This document shows, one piece after another, positions 17,001 to 25,433 of a stretch of DNA of 64,000 nt. Each line of letters opens with the position of its first letter. The first letter of the stretch is position 1. Position numbers and translations under genes: made by a program. Location of the stretch: assembly GCF_019977735.1 (NCBI RefSeq), contig NZ_AP025018.1:9862580-9926579 (forward strand). Direction: 5' to 3'. The DNA comes from Calothrix sp. PCC 7716. Its GTDB lineage: Bacteria; Cyanobacteriota; Cyanobacteriia; Cyanobacteriales; Nostocaceae. The notes beneath the pieces are model-generated. The model had not been told where the DNA came from. It saw only the letters and a program-made list of their open reading frames with translations, and ran no database searches.

Positions 17001-17635
17001 CTCAAAGTAACAATAGCATCTCTATTAGAACGATTTCCATTAGCATCAACTAATTGTCCTTCAACAGTTGCAACCGAACGTCCATTAGCAGGAATGCGAG
17101 TTTCCAAAGTTCTTAAAGTAATACTTTGTGCCGTACCCCTAACAGTTACCTTCACAGATGCAGACCCACTTTCAACGCCATTAACCAAAGTTTTAGCACT
17201 GATGGTATTTTCACCTTCCTGCAAAGATACCCCATACCAAGTTTGGGTAACATTATTGGTCTTACTATTCGTTTCAGTTCGACCAATCAACTTAGAATCA
17301 ACTAATACATAATTAACTCGTAATTCTACAGTTGCACCTTTAGGAAACTGTAAAGTGACCGCCGTTGCAGGCACATCCAAAACAGCTTGAGGCGCCGGTT
17401 CGAGAATAGTTAGAGGAGTGCTGAGTGCTGAGTGCTGAGTGCTGAGTGAGGAGTTGGGAGTTGCTTCTTTCTTTTCTTCCTTTGTGTTCTTAGTGTCCTT
17501 TGTGGTTAAATCAAAAACATTCTGACTACTCTCAACCTGTGCAATACCTTCAGCACGTGCAACACCAGTAATTAACCCAACACAAGCCAACTGCACCAAA
17601 AACCAGAAAAAAGGTTTTACACATCTGAAACTCAT
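14069..17635 (-). CDS. Large outer-membrane beta-barrel protein with N-terminal Ig-like domains
   Basis: A 1188-residue exported protein: signal peptide to 'ARA' (~28), a low-complexity insert (~44-74), Big/invasin-like Ig domains ('LRVNYVLVDSKLIGR', 'VTLSATAGEF') to ~290, then about 900 residues of alternating polar/hydrophobic strands with many aromatic ends, typical of an outer-membrane barrel, including 'ADYEIDYDRGTLLFRQPL' near 510. It starts by ATGA overlap with the upstream DUF11/SdrD-like gene and overlaps the next gene by 17 bp. In context it is the only candidate outer-membrane component, so it may anchor or export the DUF11 proteins; this is inference. It is not a TonB receptor by visible plug or TonB box. 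Confidence 0.7.
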   Translation of the reverse strand: MSFRCVKPFFWFLVQLACVGLITGVARAEGIAQVESSQNVFDLTTKDTKNTKEEKKEATPNSSLSTQHSALSTPLTILEPAPQAVLDVPATAVTLQFPKGATVELRVNYVLVDSKLIGRTETNSKTNNVTQTWYGVSLQEGENTISAKTLVNGVESGSASVKVTVRGTAQSITLRTLETRIPANGRSVATVEGQLVDANGNRSNRDAIVTLSATAGEFVGEDASEEQPGFQVKATQGQFRASLRSTLQAQTVRIQAKLGEVDAFTQLVLETDLRSSLVTGTIDLRFGKRGTDFYGSFRDFLPPDKDYDYQFDGRASVFATGDVGGWLFTGAYNSSRNLNETCDSTTRLFRDLQFCEKAYPVYGDSSTSEILTPSSDSVYAKLERTSPSGLGGVDSFLWGDYKTEEFSNRSQEFTATSRTLHGFKANYNFGNLQATAIYGNNLQGFQRDTIPPDGTSGFYFLSRRVLVEGSENVFIELEELNRPGTVLARKQLNRGADYEIDYDRGTLLFRQPLLRTDVDESGQVLVRRIVITYQYESQGGDSSNLYAARLKYHLNRSAGLESWIGGSYLYQNQGVRDFELYGADALISLNSTTNLIAEYAHSRNNSDIVGEVDGSAYRFEANSEILGGLLGRAYYRKADTGFANDSTISFVPGQTRYGAQLSGNVSDSTRFRVQYDHEDNEGTAPRPIDTLQDLFRPLNTPIPGAKVDNSLTTISAGIQQQLGKASLDVDLLHRDRTDRLIPEASGTSQQLRSRFSLPITDKLTFLAQNELTLSDETDAVYPDRTLLGLNWAVVPGINLRLGQQFYTRGQFSGQSITTFDVNGEYKIGSDTSLTGRYGILGGANGMTVQGAIGLNQRWVISPGLKLDLAYEHVFGNFQGITGAGVQFAQPFAVGQSGASLGFLGGDSYSAGLEYNDGKNFQATARYQHRSSSGGNNTVISAGATGKISPALTALVRYQQAGSSNLKLSGIADTANLRLGLAFREPDNDKFNALLRYEYRQNPSTIPETILLGSGTGATDHTFAAEAIYAPNWQWEFYGKYALRNSTSYLANDLVGTNTVNLAQLRATYRLGYSTDLVGEARWINQGNFSETGFVAELGYYLSPNLRLAGGYVFGRVDDRDFSGSTSTGRSAGGPYVGLTLKLNELFDGFGLQKPLPKPQKVNTQTTTSVPNNPLMSRLSEVLKHEKSN
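17415..17507. repeat. Intergenic-type repeats embedded in a coding region
   Basis: A heptamer array (GAGTGCT repeated about five times, 17415-17450), then a 'tttgtgttcttagtgtcctttgtggtt' type repeat (17481-17507, written here as family label). Both families also occur outside genes, at 45404-45480 and 27538-27571. Here they are translated in frame as residues ~44-74 of the barrel protein (Lys/Thr-rich, then Ser/Thr/His-rich). Confidence 0.75.
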
Positions 17636-19092
17636 GGTTGCACCTCCTTGCTTGACTTATCACCTATTTTCTCAACAGGAGTCACACCAAAATTCATCCG
17701 TGCCAAACCACCTGGTTCCAAACGCACCAAGCGAGATTGGCTCCTGCGCTCCTTAAACTTGCGATTGCGCGCGACATCATACCCAGGCACACTCGTCAAA
17801 TCCAGTACCCCAGTACGACTACCAGAAATTACATTCGCCACCGAGAATAACCCTTTAACATCAGTAGTAATACGGTTGCCATCATCAAGAATAACTACAG
17901 CATTAGGTATACCTGGCTCTCCAGTTTGCTGCTCACCGTCAAAGTTTTTATCATAAAACACGCGACCAATCAGCGTACCGCAGTCAGTAATAATACCATT
18001 CCGAATTCGCAAACGATAGCGAGATGGCCCATCTTTTAACTCAGCATTATTATCTTGGCGCCGTGCTGTAACACTGGCTAAATTTTCACCCGAACCACGT
18101 ACAGCATCGGGGGTAATTTTTACTGCATAAACAAGATTAATAGAACCTTCGGGTGGAATAGTTTGATTTAAATTAAAAGTAAGATTAGAACCCTGATTAT
18201 TAGTATCGACTGTTATAGACTGACCATTTAACTCAGCACGTGCGGAATTTGCCACAAACCTAAATCCGGTGGGCAACACATCTGTAACTGAGACTTGTCT
18301 GCTTGGTACATTATTTAAATTTCGTACTAAAAGGCGATAAATTACCGTATCACCTGGTTCCGCAGCCGCTCTATCTCCGGTTTTAACAATTTGAATTGGT
18401 TGAGTAACACCAACACAGATAGGACGGTCAAGCAAACTAATAGCCGAAAGTACTAAACCTGTTGTTGTACCATCTTGAATTGCAACAGTTGTACTAAAAG
18501 ATGCTGGGTCGCCATCTTGACTGATACCTTTCCCATCGAGTGCAGTTGCCGTATAAGAAACAGTTTTAGCAACATCATCACGTGCGGTAATGATAATCCT
18601 AATTTGGCGCTGGCTAAAACCTCTTGCTCCTGGTGGTGGATTTACTACTAATATATAGCGTCTACCAATATCAAGCTGTCCGTTATTGCGATTAAGCAAA
18701 TAATTGAAAGCTCCTTTCGGTTCTTCGTTTGCCAAAAAATAAGGATTAGCGTTTTGAATATTCGGTCGCAAACCTGTAAAATTAGTTCCTAGTCCAGTTC
18801 TCGTTAATGATACTAAACCATTTAACGTATCATTGGCGCCTGCTTCATACAATCCAACACTAAACCCAGCATAATCTGGTAAAATCTCACCACCGCATCC
18901 GCGAATTCGTCCAAATGGGTCAATTAGTTCTTGCTTAAGTTGATTAGTTTCCGCAGAAATTTCTTCTCCGGTTGGGGTTTTAAATTTATATGTAGCAGTA
19001 TTTTGAATGACACCTGCTCTCGCAGGAGTTGCAACTATATATGTGATTATAAAAGCTGCCGAAAGTAAACGACATCGATTTATTATTGACAT
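17632..19092 (-). CDS. Secreted protein with DUF11 and SdrD/Cna-B-like domains
   Basis: A 486-residue exported protein: signal peptide to 'ARA' (~26), an N-terminal 'IQNTATYKF' module shared with the 827-residue protein of this cluster, a central DUF11-type domain ('GDTVIYRLLVRNLNNVPSRQVSVTDVLPTGF' region, ~240-350), and a C-terminal SdrD/Cna-B-like fold ('IGRVFYDKNFDG', 'GEPGIPNAVVILDDG', ~370-450). Acts in the periplasm or at the surface. Its stop overlaps the next ATG (ATGA, 17632-17635), so it is coupled to the barrel gene. Confidence 0.75.
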   Translation of the reverse strand: MSIINRCRLLSAAFIITYIVATPARAGVIQNTATYKFKTPTGEEISAETNQLKQELIDPFGRIRGCGGEILPDYAGFSVGLYEAGANDTLNGLVSLTRTGLGTNFTGLRPNIQNANPYFLANEEPKGAFNYLLNRNNGQLDIGRRYILVVNPPPGARGFSQRQIRIIITARDDVAKTVSYTATALDGKGISQDGDPASFSTTVAIQDGTTTGLVLSAISLLDRPICVGVTQPIQIVKTGDRAAAEPGDTVIYRLLVRNLNNVPSRQVSVTDVLPTGFRFVANSARAELNGQSITVDTNNQGSNLTFNLNQTIPPEGSINLVYAVKITPDAVRGSGENLASVTARRQDNNAELKDGPSRYRLRIRNGIITDCGTLIGRVFYDKNFDGEQQTGEPGIPNAVVILDDGNRITTDVKGLFSVANVISGSRTGVLDLTSVPGYDVARNRKFKERRSQSRLVRLEPGGLARMNFGVTPVEKIGDKSSKEVQP

Positions 19093-19127
19093 GGAAGATA
19101 ACCTGATAAAAGCCTATTTTGGTGGTT

Positions 19128-19160
19128 AGATACCTGGTTTCTTTAAGAAACCAGGTATCT
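19128..19160. repeat. Near-perfect long hairpin between cluster genes
   Basis: Arms 19128-19143 and 19145-19160 (16 bp each, minimal loop) containing the AGAAACCAGGT...TCT palindrome that recurs at 56373-56387. It lies in the spacer between the second and third genes of the DUF11 cluster and could attenuate transcription or protect mRNA ends. Confidence 0.65.
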
Positions 19161-19171
19161 AGTTGCTCACC

Positions 19172-19744
19172 TTAGCGTACCTTTGTTAAATATCCAGTTT
19201 GAACAGAAGCCGATGGCTCTAATTCTTGACTAAAATTCCAACGGACGTGTGTATAAGCTTCAGCAGGAGCAGGACGTTCTTCGACTTTACCGTTAGCTAA
19301 AGTCACTTTCACAGTCGGATTAGCAACAAAAGTCTGACCTTGGTCAATGCTATAGGTAACATTGGCGCCTTTAACAGGTATAGCTGAGTTTAATTGATAC
19401 GTTAAACCTCGTGAAATTGCTTGGGTAAAAGCCATATTTTTCGCAGCACGAGTACCTTCATTCTTTCCCGTGAGTGTAAAACGAACTACATCTCCAGGTT
19501 TAACAACTGTTTTAGAGTCAAGAGCTTTCCAGCTAATAGTCTCTTTATCTTGGGCACTTTTTTGGCGCTGTTGTACATCAGCCACCAAATTTAAATTTAC
19601 CTTGGGCTGTTGTAATACATTTTGCGCTAGCGTCGAACCTGCATCAATTAATTGAGCAATAGCAGGTTTATCTCCAACAGGAATTACAGCTAACACAGCA
19701 CCAACAACAGCAAAGCCAGCAGCAAATAAACGTTTTTTCATCAT
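19172..19744 (-). CDS. Small secreted DUF11-like protein
   Basis: A 190-residue exported protein: signal peptide to 'AIA' (~30) and one DUF11-like domain ('VKPGDVVRFTLTGKNEGTRAAKNM', ~80-185). It is the second gene of the cluster, separated by hairpin-containing spacers from its neighbours. It could be an accessory subunit or a single-domain pilin-like unit; no sorting motif is seen. Confidence 0.7.
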   Translation of the reverse strand: MMKKRLFAAGFAVVGAVLAVIPVGDKPAIAQLIDAGSTLAQNVLQQPKVNLNLVADVQQRQKSAQDKETISWKALDSKTVVKPGDVVRFTLTGKNEGTRAAKNMAFTQAISRGLTYQLNSAIPVKGANVTYSIDQGQTFVANPTVKVTLANGKVEERPAPAEAYTHVRWNFSQELEPSASVQTGYLTKVR

Positions 19745-19788
19745 TAATAATTTCCTCTTTTAATTGAATTCTAAAAAAAACTGCTTTC

Positions 19789-19842
19789 CTCTCATTCCCC
19801 TCCTAACTGCGCTCTCCTACTAGAAGAGGGATTAGGGGAGAG
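19789..19842. repeat. Imperfect hairpin repeat between first and second cluster genes
   Basis: An imperfect inverted repeat with CTCTC...CCCC on one side and GGGG...GAGAG on the other, a common cyanobacterial intergenic repeat type. It may reduce read-through from the first gene. Confidence 0.5.
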
Positions 19843-19880
19843 GTTCTTTACTTGTTCTTCACTTATTGTTCCCAATTTGA

Positions 19881-22364
19881 TTACTTAATCTTGCGTTGGA
19901 AAGTAAAGGTGCCTGTACCACCTGGAGTAACAGTAGAAACTGTATCTTTATATTCGTTAATATCCGTAATAGCACCATTGGCGCCTGTGGTTACAGTAAT
20001 ACTAGTACCAACTGCGGAACCAATTGCTGGTGATGGATATTTGGAATCAATAGTTGTGCTAAACCAAGTATTCCCATTTGCAGTACCATTTTCTGTAATC
20101 ACCAAGTTATTAGCAGGTAAACTTACGCTGCCAGTACCACCTGTAGTCGAAATATTTCTGTAGGTAATGCGGTATTCAATAATGCGACCGGGTGTAGCAA
20201 TACCAACTAAAGCGCTTTGTTGGGTTGTGAAACCAACTACTTCAGTTGTTCCATTAGCTTCTAAAATTCGCGCTTCTTTAAGTAGACTCAGATAGTTTGT
20301 ATACAGTCTGTCTATGGTGATATTACTGGGGTCGCCTGTTGGTGAACCATCGTTAGCAGTATCTACAAATGCAGTAATTGGTACTGGGTATCCTTTTAAT
20401 TGTGGTGAACTTGGTAAATCGACTGTCACGCTGTAATTTGCTGTACCAGAAGCCGTAACCGTCACCTTCACGGGGCTAGTCGCTGTCGTACCAGTACTTC
20501 CAGCCGGAACAAAAACAAATCCACCAGCAGAAGTATAAGTATATACAGCCGTTTGACCACCTGCCGTAATTGTCACCTTTGCATTGTCAATTAAGTCAGT
20601 TGCAGTGTCAGGTGTAGTTGGTAATAAAGAAATGACTTGTTGACTGCCGCTTGTGTTTTGTACAGTGTTGTCGAATGTGATGGCATCTGGGTCAATGCTT
20701 ACAGAGGGTGAAGTACCCGCAAGTACAACTATTGATTTATTTGTAAAGTCGTCATTATTACCAGTCGGTCCAGTAGCTCCTGGTTGACCGTTGGGACCGT
20801 TGAGTGGAGTAGCAGCGATTGTAAATACAGTGACTTCACCACCACCTGGTTTTGTCCCCACATTTGCACCTGTATCTTGACCTTGGTTAGTGTTATTTGC
20901 GGTTGGGTCATTACCTTTACCAGGGTCAGTACCATCAGCACTAGGATTGGGTACGCCATCGCTAATACCACCGTTTTGAGTTGTGGCGCCACCTGCTGTA
21001 TTTGGGTCTGGGTTAGTACCGTTTAAATTGTTGTTAGATGTTTGGTCACCAGATTCATCGTAAACTAGTTGAGTTGCTGTACCTGGTACTACTGCTCCGG
21101 GTTGCGATTGACCAAAGACTTGAGCAATATTTGCAATCTGACCGCCAGCGAAGCCTGATTGTGGATTTAAAGTAATAGTAAAGCCAGGAACTGTAGTACC
21201 TTTTGGTATTGCTGTTGTTGAGGCATCGTAAATAAAACCAACCCGCGTAATCGTACCAACAGTAGGTTTGGCTGTATACCATTTTGCTTTATGAGCTTCT
21301 TTTGCTTGCGGGTCATCAGTCGTATAAACTGGAGTCCAACCTGTAGGTCCGGCTGGATTTGTTATATTACTTAGCTGCATTCCTGTGGGAATAACATCTG
21401 ACACCAATACCCGATTTTGTGTCACAGTATCATTTACAGTAATTTCCGTACCATGAAGGTCTGATGTGACTAATCCTGTTGGTGGTGTTGGATTTTCGAC
21501 TTTTAAGGCTAATGCGTAAGTAAGAACGTCGTCAGTTAAGACGTTAGGCGTACTATTATTGCTGTAAGAAGATACAGCCTTTAAGATAGCAGCAAACGCT
21601 TGCTGGCGGGCGTTGACGGTAATTGAACTGCTAGTCGCCATTGCTTCGCGAACTCCGTTAATTGGCGCCGTCGCGTTCGTTTCACCACCTACACCGTCGG
21701 CATTGTCTACGGTGTAAATATCTAGCGTATTGTTTTCATTACCTGTACGGTCTTGGTTTTGAGCATTCGCTGTGCTGGTATTACCCAAAGAAACAGTTAA
21801 AGTATCTCCAGCAATCGCGTTTGTTAATACTTTGATTGGTACGCGAATTGTAACTGTACCTGTAGTTCCAGTACCTGGGTTAGGTGCAATTGAACCTTGT
21901 ACCGCACCTAGCAATGCACCCGTGTTACCACCTGTATTAGGAACCTTGACTAGTGTTTCCAATTTATTACCATTGACTGCAAAAATCTCAATTTCTCCGT
22001 TTTGGCTAAACTTAGTTGTATTGGAAAGAGTTGCAACACCAGGGATAAAGAATTGTGTTGGGTCGTTACCTGTGTTGGTAATTACGAAATCAACAAAAAG
22101 AGTATCGCTTGAATTAGGAGTAGTCGCACTGGGTGTTTGTGCTGTGACAGTAACACCAGCAACTTCTGCTACTTTAATAACAACTTCGTTAGAAGTCGCG
22201 CTATAAGTTGTTGTACCATCAGTAAAAGTTGCAGTTGCGGTGTTTTTTATATCTGTACCTGAAGCTACTTGAGCAAGTACATGTGTTATCATTCCTAAGC
22301 TACTACTTACTGCGAGAGTAGCTGCTAAAAGTTTATGAAAATGCTGATTTTTACGTGGTTTCAT
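19881..22364 (-). CDS. Large secreted DUF11-type protein, first gene of the cluster
   Basis: An 827-residue exported protein: signal peptide (~10-32, ending 'VLA'), then 'IKNTATATFTDGTTTYSATSNEV', the same opening module as in the 486-residue protein. Several Ig-like/DUF11-like beta domains follow (~70-200, ~250-400, ~690-820), with Asn/Gly/Thr-rich linkers (~430-510). It begins the five-gene minus-strand cluster, and the 670-bp upstream region carries its promoter. Function is inferred to be a surface or envelope structural protein. Confidence 0.75.
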   Translation of the reverse strand: MKPRKNQHFHKLLAATLAVSSSLGMITHVLAQVASGTDIKNTATATFTDGTTTYSATSNEVVIKVAEVAGVTVTAQTPSATTPNSSDTLFVDFVITNTGNDPTQFFIPGVATLSNTTKFSQNGEIEIFAVNGNKLETLVKVPNTGGNTGALLGAVQGSIAPNPGTGTTGTVTIRVPIKVLTNAIAGDTLTVSLGNTSTANAQNQDRTGNENNTLDIYTVDNADGVGGETNATAPINGVREAMATSSSITVNARQQAFAAILKAVSSYSNNSTPNVLTDDVLTYALALKVENPTPPTGLVTSDLHGTEITVNDTVTQNRVLVSDVIPTGMQLSNITNPAGPTGWTPVYTTDDPQAKEAHKAKWYTAKPTVGTITRVGFIYDASTTAIPKGTTVPGFTITLNPQSGFAGGQIANIAQVFGQSQPGAVVPGTATQLVYDESGDQTSNNNLNGTNPDPNTAGGATTQNGGISDGVPNPSADGTDPGKGNDPTANNTNQGQDTGANVGTKPGGGEVTVFTIAATPLNGPNGQPGATGPTGNNDDFTNKSIVVLAGTSPSVSIDPDAITFDNTVQNTSGSQQVISLLPTTPDTATDLIDNAKVTITAGGQTAVYTYTSAGGFVFVPAGSTGTTATSPVKVTVTASGTANYSVTVDLPSSPQLKGYPVPITAFVDTANDGSPTGDPSNITIDRLYTNYLSLLKEARILEANGTTEVVGFTTQQSALVGIATPGRIIEYRITYRNISTTGGTGSVSLPANNLVITENGTANGNTWFSTTIDSKYPSPAIGSAVGTSITVTTGANGAITDINEYKDTVSTVTPGGTGTFTFQRKIK

Positions 22365-23038
22365 GTTCAGAACAGCCTATAAGTAATGAAAAAATGCAAT
22401 GCAAAATTGAGGCTGATGTTGTACAACTAGCCAAACTTGAAAATATTTATGTGGAATTACCAATAAACTCAGGTTTTTTCGGTAATTAGTATCCGGATTT
22501 TTCTAGTAAGGATTGATATATAAAATAGAGGGTTGAATCAGAACTAAGTTTTTTGGCAACTAACCAAAAAATATTAAGCTAACATTTAACTCATAATTAT
22601 TGTTAACTATGTGTTATTGTTATCTTTATAAATCAACTTAGTCATGATGTAGTCGAGTTAAATTCGCGCTGGTTGTGCAGGAATTTATCTCTCTCATTTT
22701 TATTATTCCCAAAATTTGCTTATATCTCTCATCAAAGCTTTGTAAATTTGAACTTACAAAAGTCAAGTAATCAATTTAAGCTTTTACTACAAGCAAATGT
22801 AACGGTAGTAATACTTGCAAACAGTATTTTTTGAGTTAGGTAAGTAGAAACGCTATATCATAACGTTTCTACCGCAAACAGGGGTTAACTTTGATGAATC
22901 AGTTCATAGAAGCATAGACTCACTATACGTTGACTGTTTTTTGAGTATAGGGTGCTATCTGTGACAAACTTGTGACAAGCCTTAAATCACTACATCTACA
23001 ATTAGTTTAAGTGCGAATAAACTTTAAGAATAATATAA
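22365..23038. promoter_or_regulatory. Long upstream region of the DUF11 cluster
   Basis: About 670 bp, AT-rich and without a credible gene. It should contain the promoter of the minus-strand cluster. A 9-bp stem hairpin with the dispersed GTAGAAACG/CGTTTCTAC arms lies at 22844-22872. No clear sigma-70 boxes could be assigned with confidence. Confidence 0.4.
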
Positions 23039-23074
23039 AGACGCAATATATAACGTTTCCGATACATTGCGTCT
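23039..23074 (-). terminator. ssb terminator hairpin
   Basis: AGACGCAAT/ATTGCGTCT arms (23039-23047 and 23066-23074) just after the ssb stop in the direction of transcription. Confidence 0.6.
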
Positions 23075-23100
23075 CCAATTAAAATTATTATAAGCAAGAG

Positions 23101-23670
23101 TTAGAATGGAATTTCATCGTCTTCATCTACTTCTTGTTGTGCTGGGTAGGTACTTGGTTCATAATTTTTGGCTGGTTGCGTTGCATATTCGTTCGCGTTC
23201 TCTGGCATTACACCTACGTTGCTTCTTGTTTTTGCTGGTTTTCTCGCAGGCGCCTCATCATAGGCAGAATTGTTTGTAGCTGGTGGACGATTTGTTGGAG
23301 CGCTATTAGTTTTAGTATTGGTGGCAACAGGTGTTCTTTCCACTGCTGGAGCTGAACTCATAGGCGCCGAACCATCAAGTGAATGTATCTTTTGTAATGT
23401 TAACTCTGCGCGTTTTTCCTTAAATCCCTCTGGACGGTCAATGGTATTCATTCCCAAACGTCCTTCTAAAAGCACGCGGTCACCTTGGTGGTAATTTTGG
23501 TGAACTTCTTTGGCTAAATCTCTCCAAGATACTACACGCAACATCGATGGTGGATCATCTTGTCTCGACGCCGGAAACTGCACCATCATCTCTGATATTT
23601 CTAAACCATCTTGTGTGTGACGCAGTTGAGGTTCACTGATAATTTCTGCCATTAAGATAAAGTTGTTCAT
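23101..23670 (-). CDS. ssb: Single-stranded DNA-binding protein
   Basis: A 189-residue SSB: OB-fold at ~1-100 ('RVVSWRDLAKEVHQNYHQGDRVLLEGRLG'), a disordered Pro/Ala/Asn/Thr-rich linker (~105-175) and the C-terminal acidic tip 'DDEIPF' that recruits partner proteins. It coats single-stranded DNA in replication, repair and recombination. The OB-fold is divergent at the start compared with E. coli but the family is clear. It is a single-gene unit with its own terminator. Confidence 0.88.
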   Translation of the reverse strand: MNNFILMAEIISEPQLRHTQDGLEISEMMVQFPASRQDDPPSMLRVVSWRDLAKEVHQNYHQGDRVLLEGRLGMNTIDRPEGFKEKRAELTLQKIHSLDGSAPMSSAPAVERTPVATNTKTNSAPTNRPPATNNSAYDEAPARKPAKTRSNVGVMPENANEYATQPAKNYEPSTYPAQQEVDEDDEIPF

Positions 23671-23943
23671 GTTTTTCCCTCTTTGTTAGTATTTTTGTTA
23701 AATTTATTTGTAATAATTCTTAATCAACTCCATATTTGCTATGCTTGGCATACTCGTACTGTTTTAGCATAAAAGTCAAACAACATTCGCGGTTGTAAAT
23801 ATCTTAGTAAAATTGTACCAAAAAGGCAAGCGATTAGCGAGGATAAAGAGTAAATAATTATAAAGCTATTTTTAAACTTTTCTTCATAGGGCTGTTACGT
23901 GTATGATGAGCGCTGAATTATTATTTGACAATTACTATAAGCT

Positions 23944-25254
23944 GTGGCACAAGTTATTTTAGAAAACGTTTACAAAAGTTTCCCCCACCGTAAAGGGGAG
24001 GCGCCTGCACAAGTCAAGGACAATAATATAGATAGTGGTGATGCTGCACGTTCGGAAGGTGTAAGTATTTTACGACGGATAAACTTAACGGTCGCAGACG
24101 GTGAGTTTATGGTGTTGGTGGGACCTTCGGGTTGTGGCAAGAGTACGCTGTTACGGTTGATAGCTGGTCTTGAGACTATGACTGGTGGGAATATTTCGGT
24201 GGGTGACAAACTTGTTAACGACCTTCCCCCTAAAGAGCGTGACATCGCGATGGTGTTTCAAAGTTATGCGCTTTACCCACATATGACAGTTTACGATAAT
24301 ATCGCTTTTGGATTACGGCGCCGTTCATTGGATAATTTGGGTCATGAGCAGACTAACGGAAGCTTTATCGAAAATTTACTTGTCAGTGCCACAAGAAAAT
24401 TACCCAAAGGACTGAGGTATTTATCTGAGAAAGAAAAATCGATTGACAAACAGGTAAAAAACGTAGCACAATTACTGCAAATCGAAGCATTACTAAAACG
24501 ACTACCCAAACAGTTATCAGGGGGACAAAGACAGCGTGTTGCGTTAGGACGAGCAATAGCACGTAACCCGCAGGTATTCCTAATGGATGAACCTCTATCA
24601 AACTTAGACGCAAAACTACGTGCAGAAACGCGCGCACAAATCGTCAAATTACAGCGTCAACTTGGAACAACCACAATTTACGTTACTCACGACCAAACCG
24701 AAGCAATGACAATGGGGGACAGAATAGCCATTTTAAACCAAGGTCAACTCCAACAAGTGGCGCCTCCCTTAGAACTTTACAACCGTCCAGCAAATCGTTT
24801 CGTCGCAGAATTTATTGGTTCACCACCAATGAACTTTATTCCCGTCAAGTTTCAAGCACCCCAAATTATTACAAACGGTGACTTCCGTATGACCTTACCA
24901 GAAATTTGGGGCGCCACGCTACAAAAATACGACGGCAAAACAGTAATATTAGGAATACGACCCGAACATTTAATTGTAGGTGTACCCGCAACAAGAAACT
25001 TACCTGTACAAGTTGATTTAGTTGAAAACTTAGGTAATGACACTTACCTATCAACCCAACTCATAATACCAGGGTTCCAACGACAATCTTTTTCTGAACC
25101 ATCATTACAAGTCAGAATACCACCCGAACGCACCGTTAAAATGGGCGAACAAATTTGGTTATCATTAACACCAGAAAAACTACACTTCTTTGACCCCGAT
25201 ACCGAAATAGCCATCTACCCCAAAACATCCCCACAACTCCCCTTTGAAAAATAA
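23944..25254 (+). CDS. Sugar/glycerol-3-phosphate-type ABC transporter ATP-binding protein (MalK/UgpC family)
   Basis: A 436-residue ATPase: Walker A 'GPSGCGKST' (60-68), Q-loop 'VFQSYALYPHMTVYDN', signature 'LSGGQRQRV' (~188), Walker B 'VFLMDEP', H-loop 'VTHDQTEA', and a C-terminal OB/TOBE regulatory region from ~290. Two insertions are unusual for MalK: ~15-40 (acidic, between the first strands) and ~124-172 (charged, before the signature). Start is GTG at 23944. No permease or binding-protein gene is adjacent, so it probably serves dispersed importers, as is common in cyanobacteria. Substrate unknown. Confidence 0.85.
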   Translation: MAQVILENVYKSFPHRKGEAPAQVKDNNIDSGDAARSEGVSILRRINLTVADGEFMVLVGPSGCGKSTLLRLIAGLETMTGGNISVGDKLVNDLPPKERDIAMVFQSYALYPHMTVYDNIAFGLRRRSLDNLGHEQTNGSFIENLLVSATRKLPKGLRYLSEKEKSIDKQVKNVAQLLQIEALLKRLPKQLSGGQRQRVALGRAIARNPQVFLMDEPLSNLDAKLRAETRAQIVKLQRQLGTTTIYVTHDQTEAMTMGDRIAILNQGQLQQVAPPLELYNRPANRFVAEFIGSPPMNFIPVKFQAPQIITNGDFRMTLPEIWGATLQKYDGKTVILGIRPEHLIVGVPATRNLPVQVDLVENLGNDTYLSTQLIIPGFQRQSFSEPSLQVRIPPERTVKMGEQIWLSLTPEKLHFFDPDTEIAIYPKTSPQLPFEK

Positions 25255-25294
25255 CACATTCTTCTCTTGTGGAACTATATAATCCTCTTGTGGA

Positions 25295-25312
25295 ACGGGC
25301 ATCCTTGCCCGT
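25295..25312. repeat. Dispersed ACGGGCA/TGCCCGT hairpin repeat
   Basis: Perfect 7-bp stem with a 4-base loop, preceded by 'cttgtgg'. Same family as 10794-10818. It lies downstream of the ABC ATPase gene and could act as its terminator. Confidence 0.6.
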
Positions 25313-25404
25313 CTCATTAAATAATATTAATCTAAATAGTATATATATTTACCACAGAGACACAGAGTACACAGAGAGAAGAGAGCAGGCGCCAAGTTAA
25401 TCTA

Positions 25405-25426
25405 AATGTGAACCGTGGTTCACATT
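25405..25426 (-). terminator. Terminator of the GST gene
   Basis: Perfect 9-bp stem AATGTGAAC/GTTCACATT with loop CGTG, just after the stop at 25434 in the minus direction. Confidence 0.65.
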
Positions 25427-25433
25427 TTCTAGA

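Noticed and set aside
14124-17312. Frames opposite or out of frame in the barrel gene
   Set aside because: Non-coding shadows; the main frame is long, overlapping its neighbours, and has a signal peptide.
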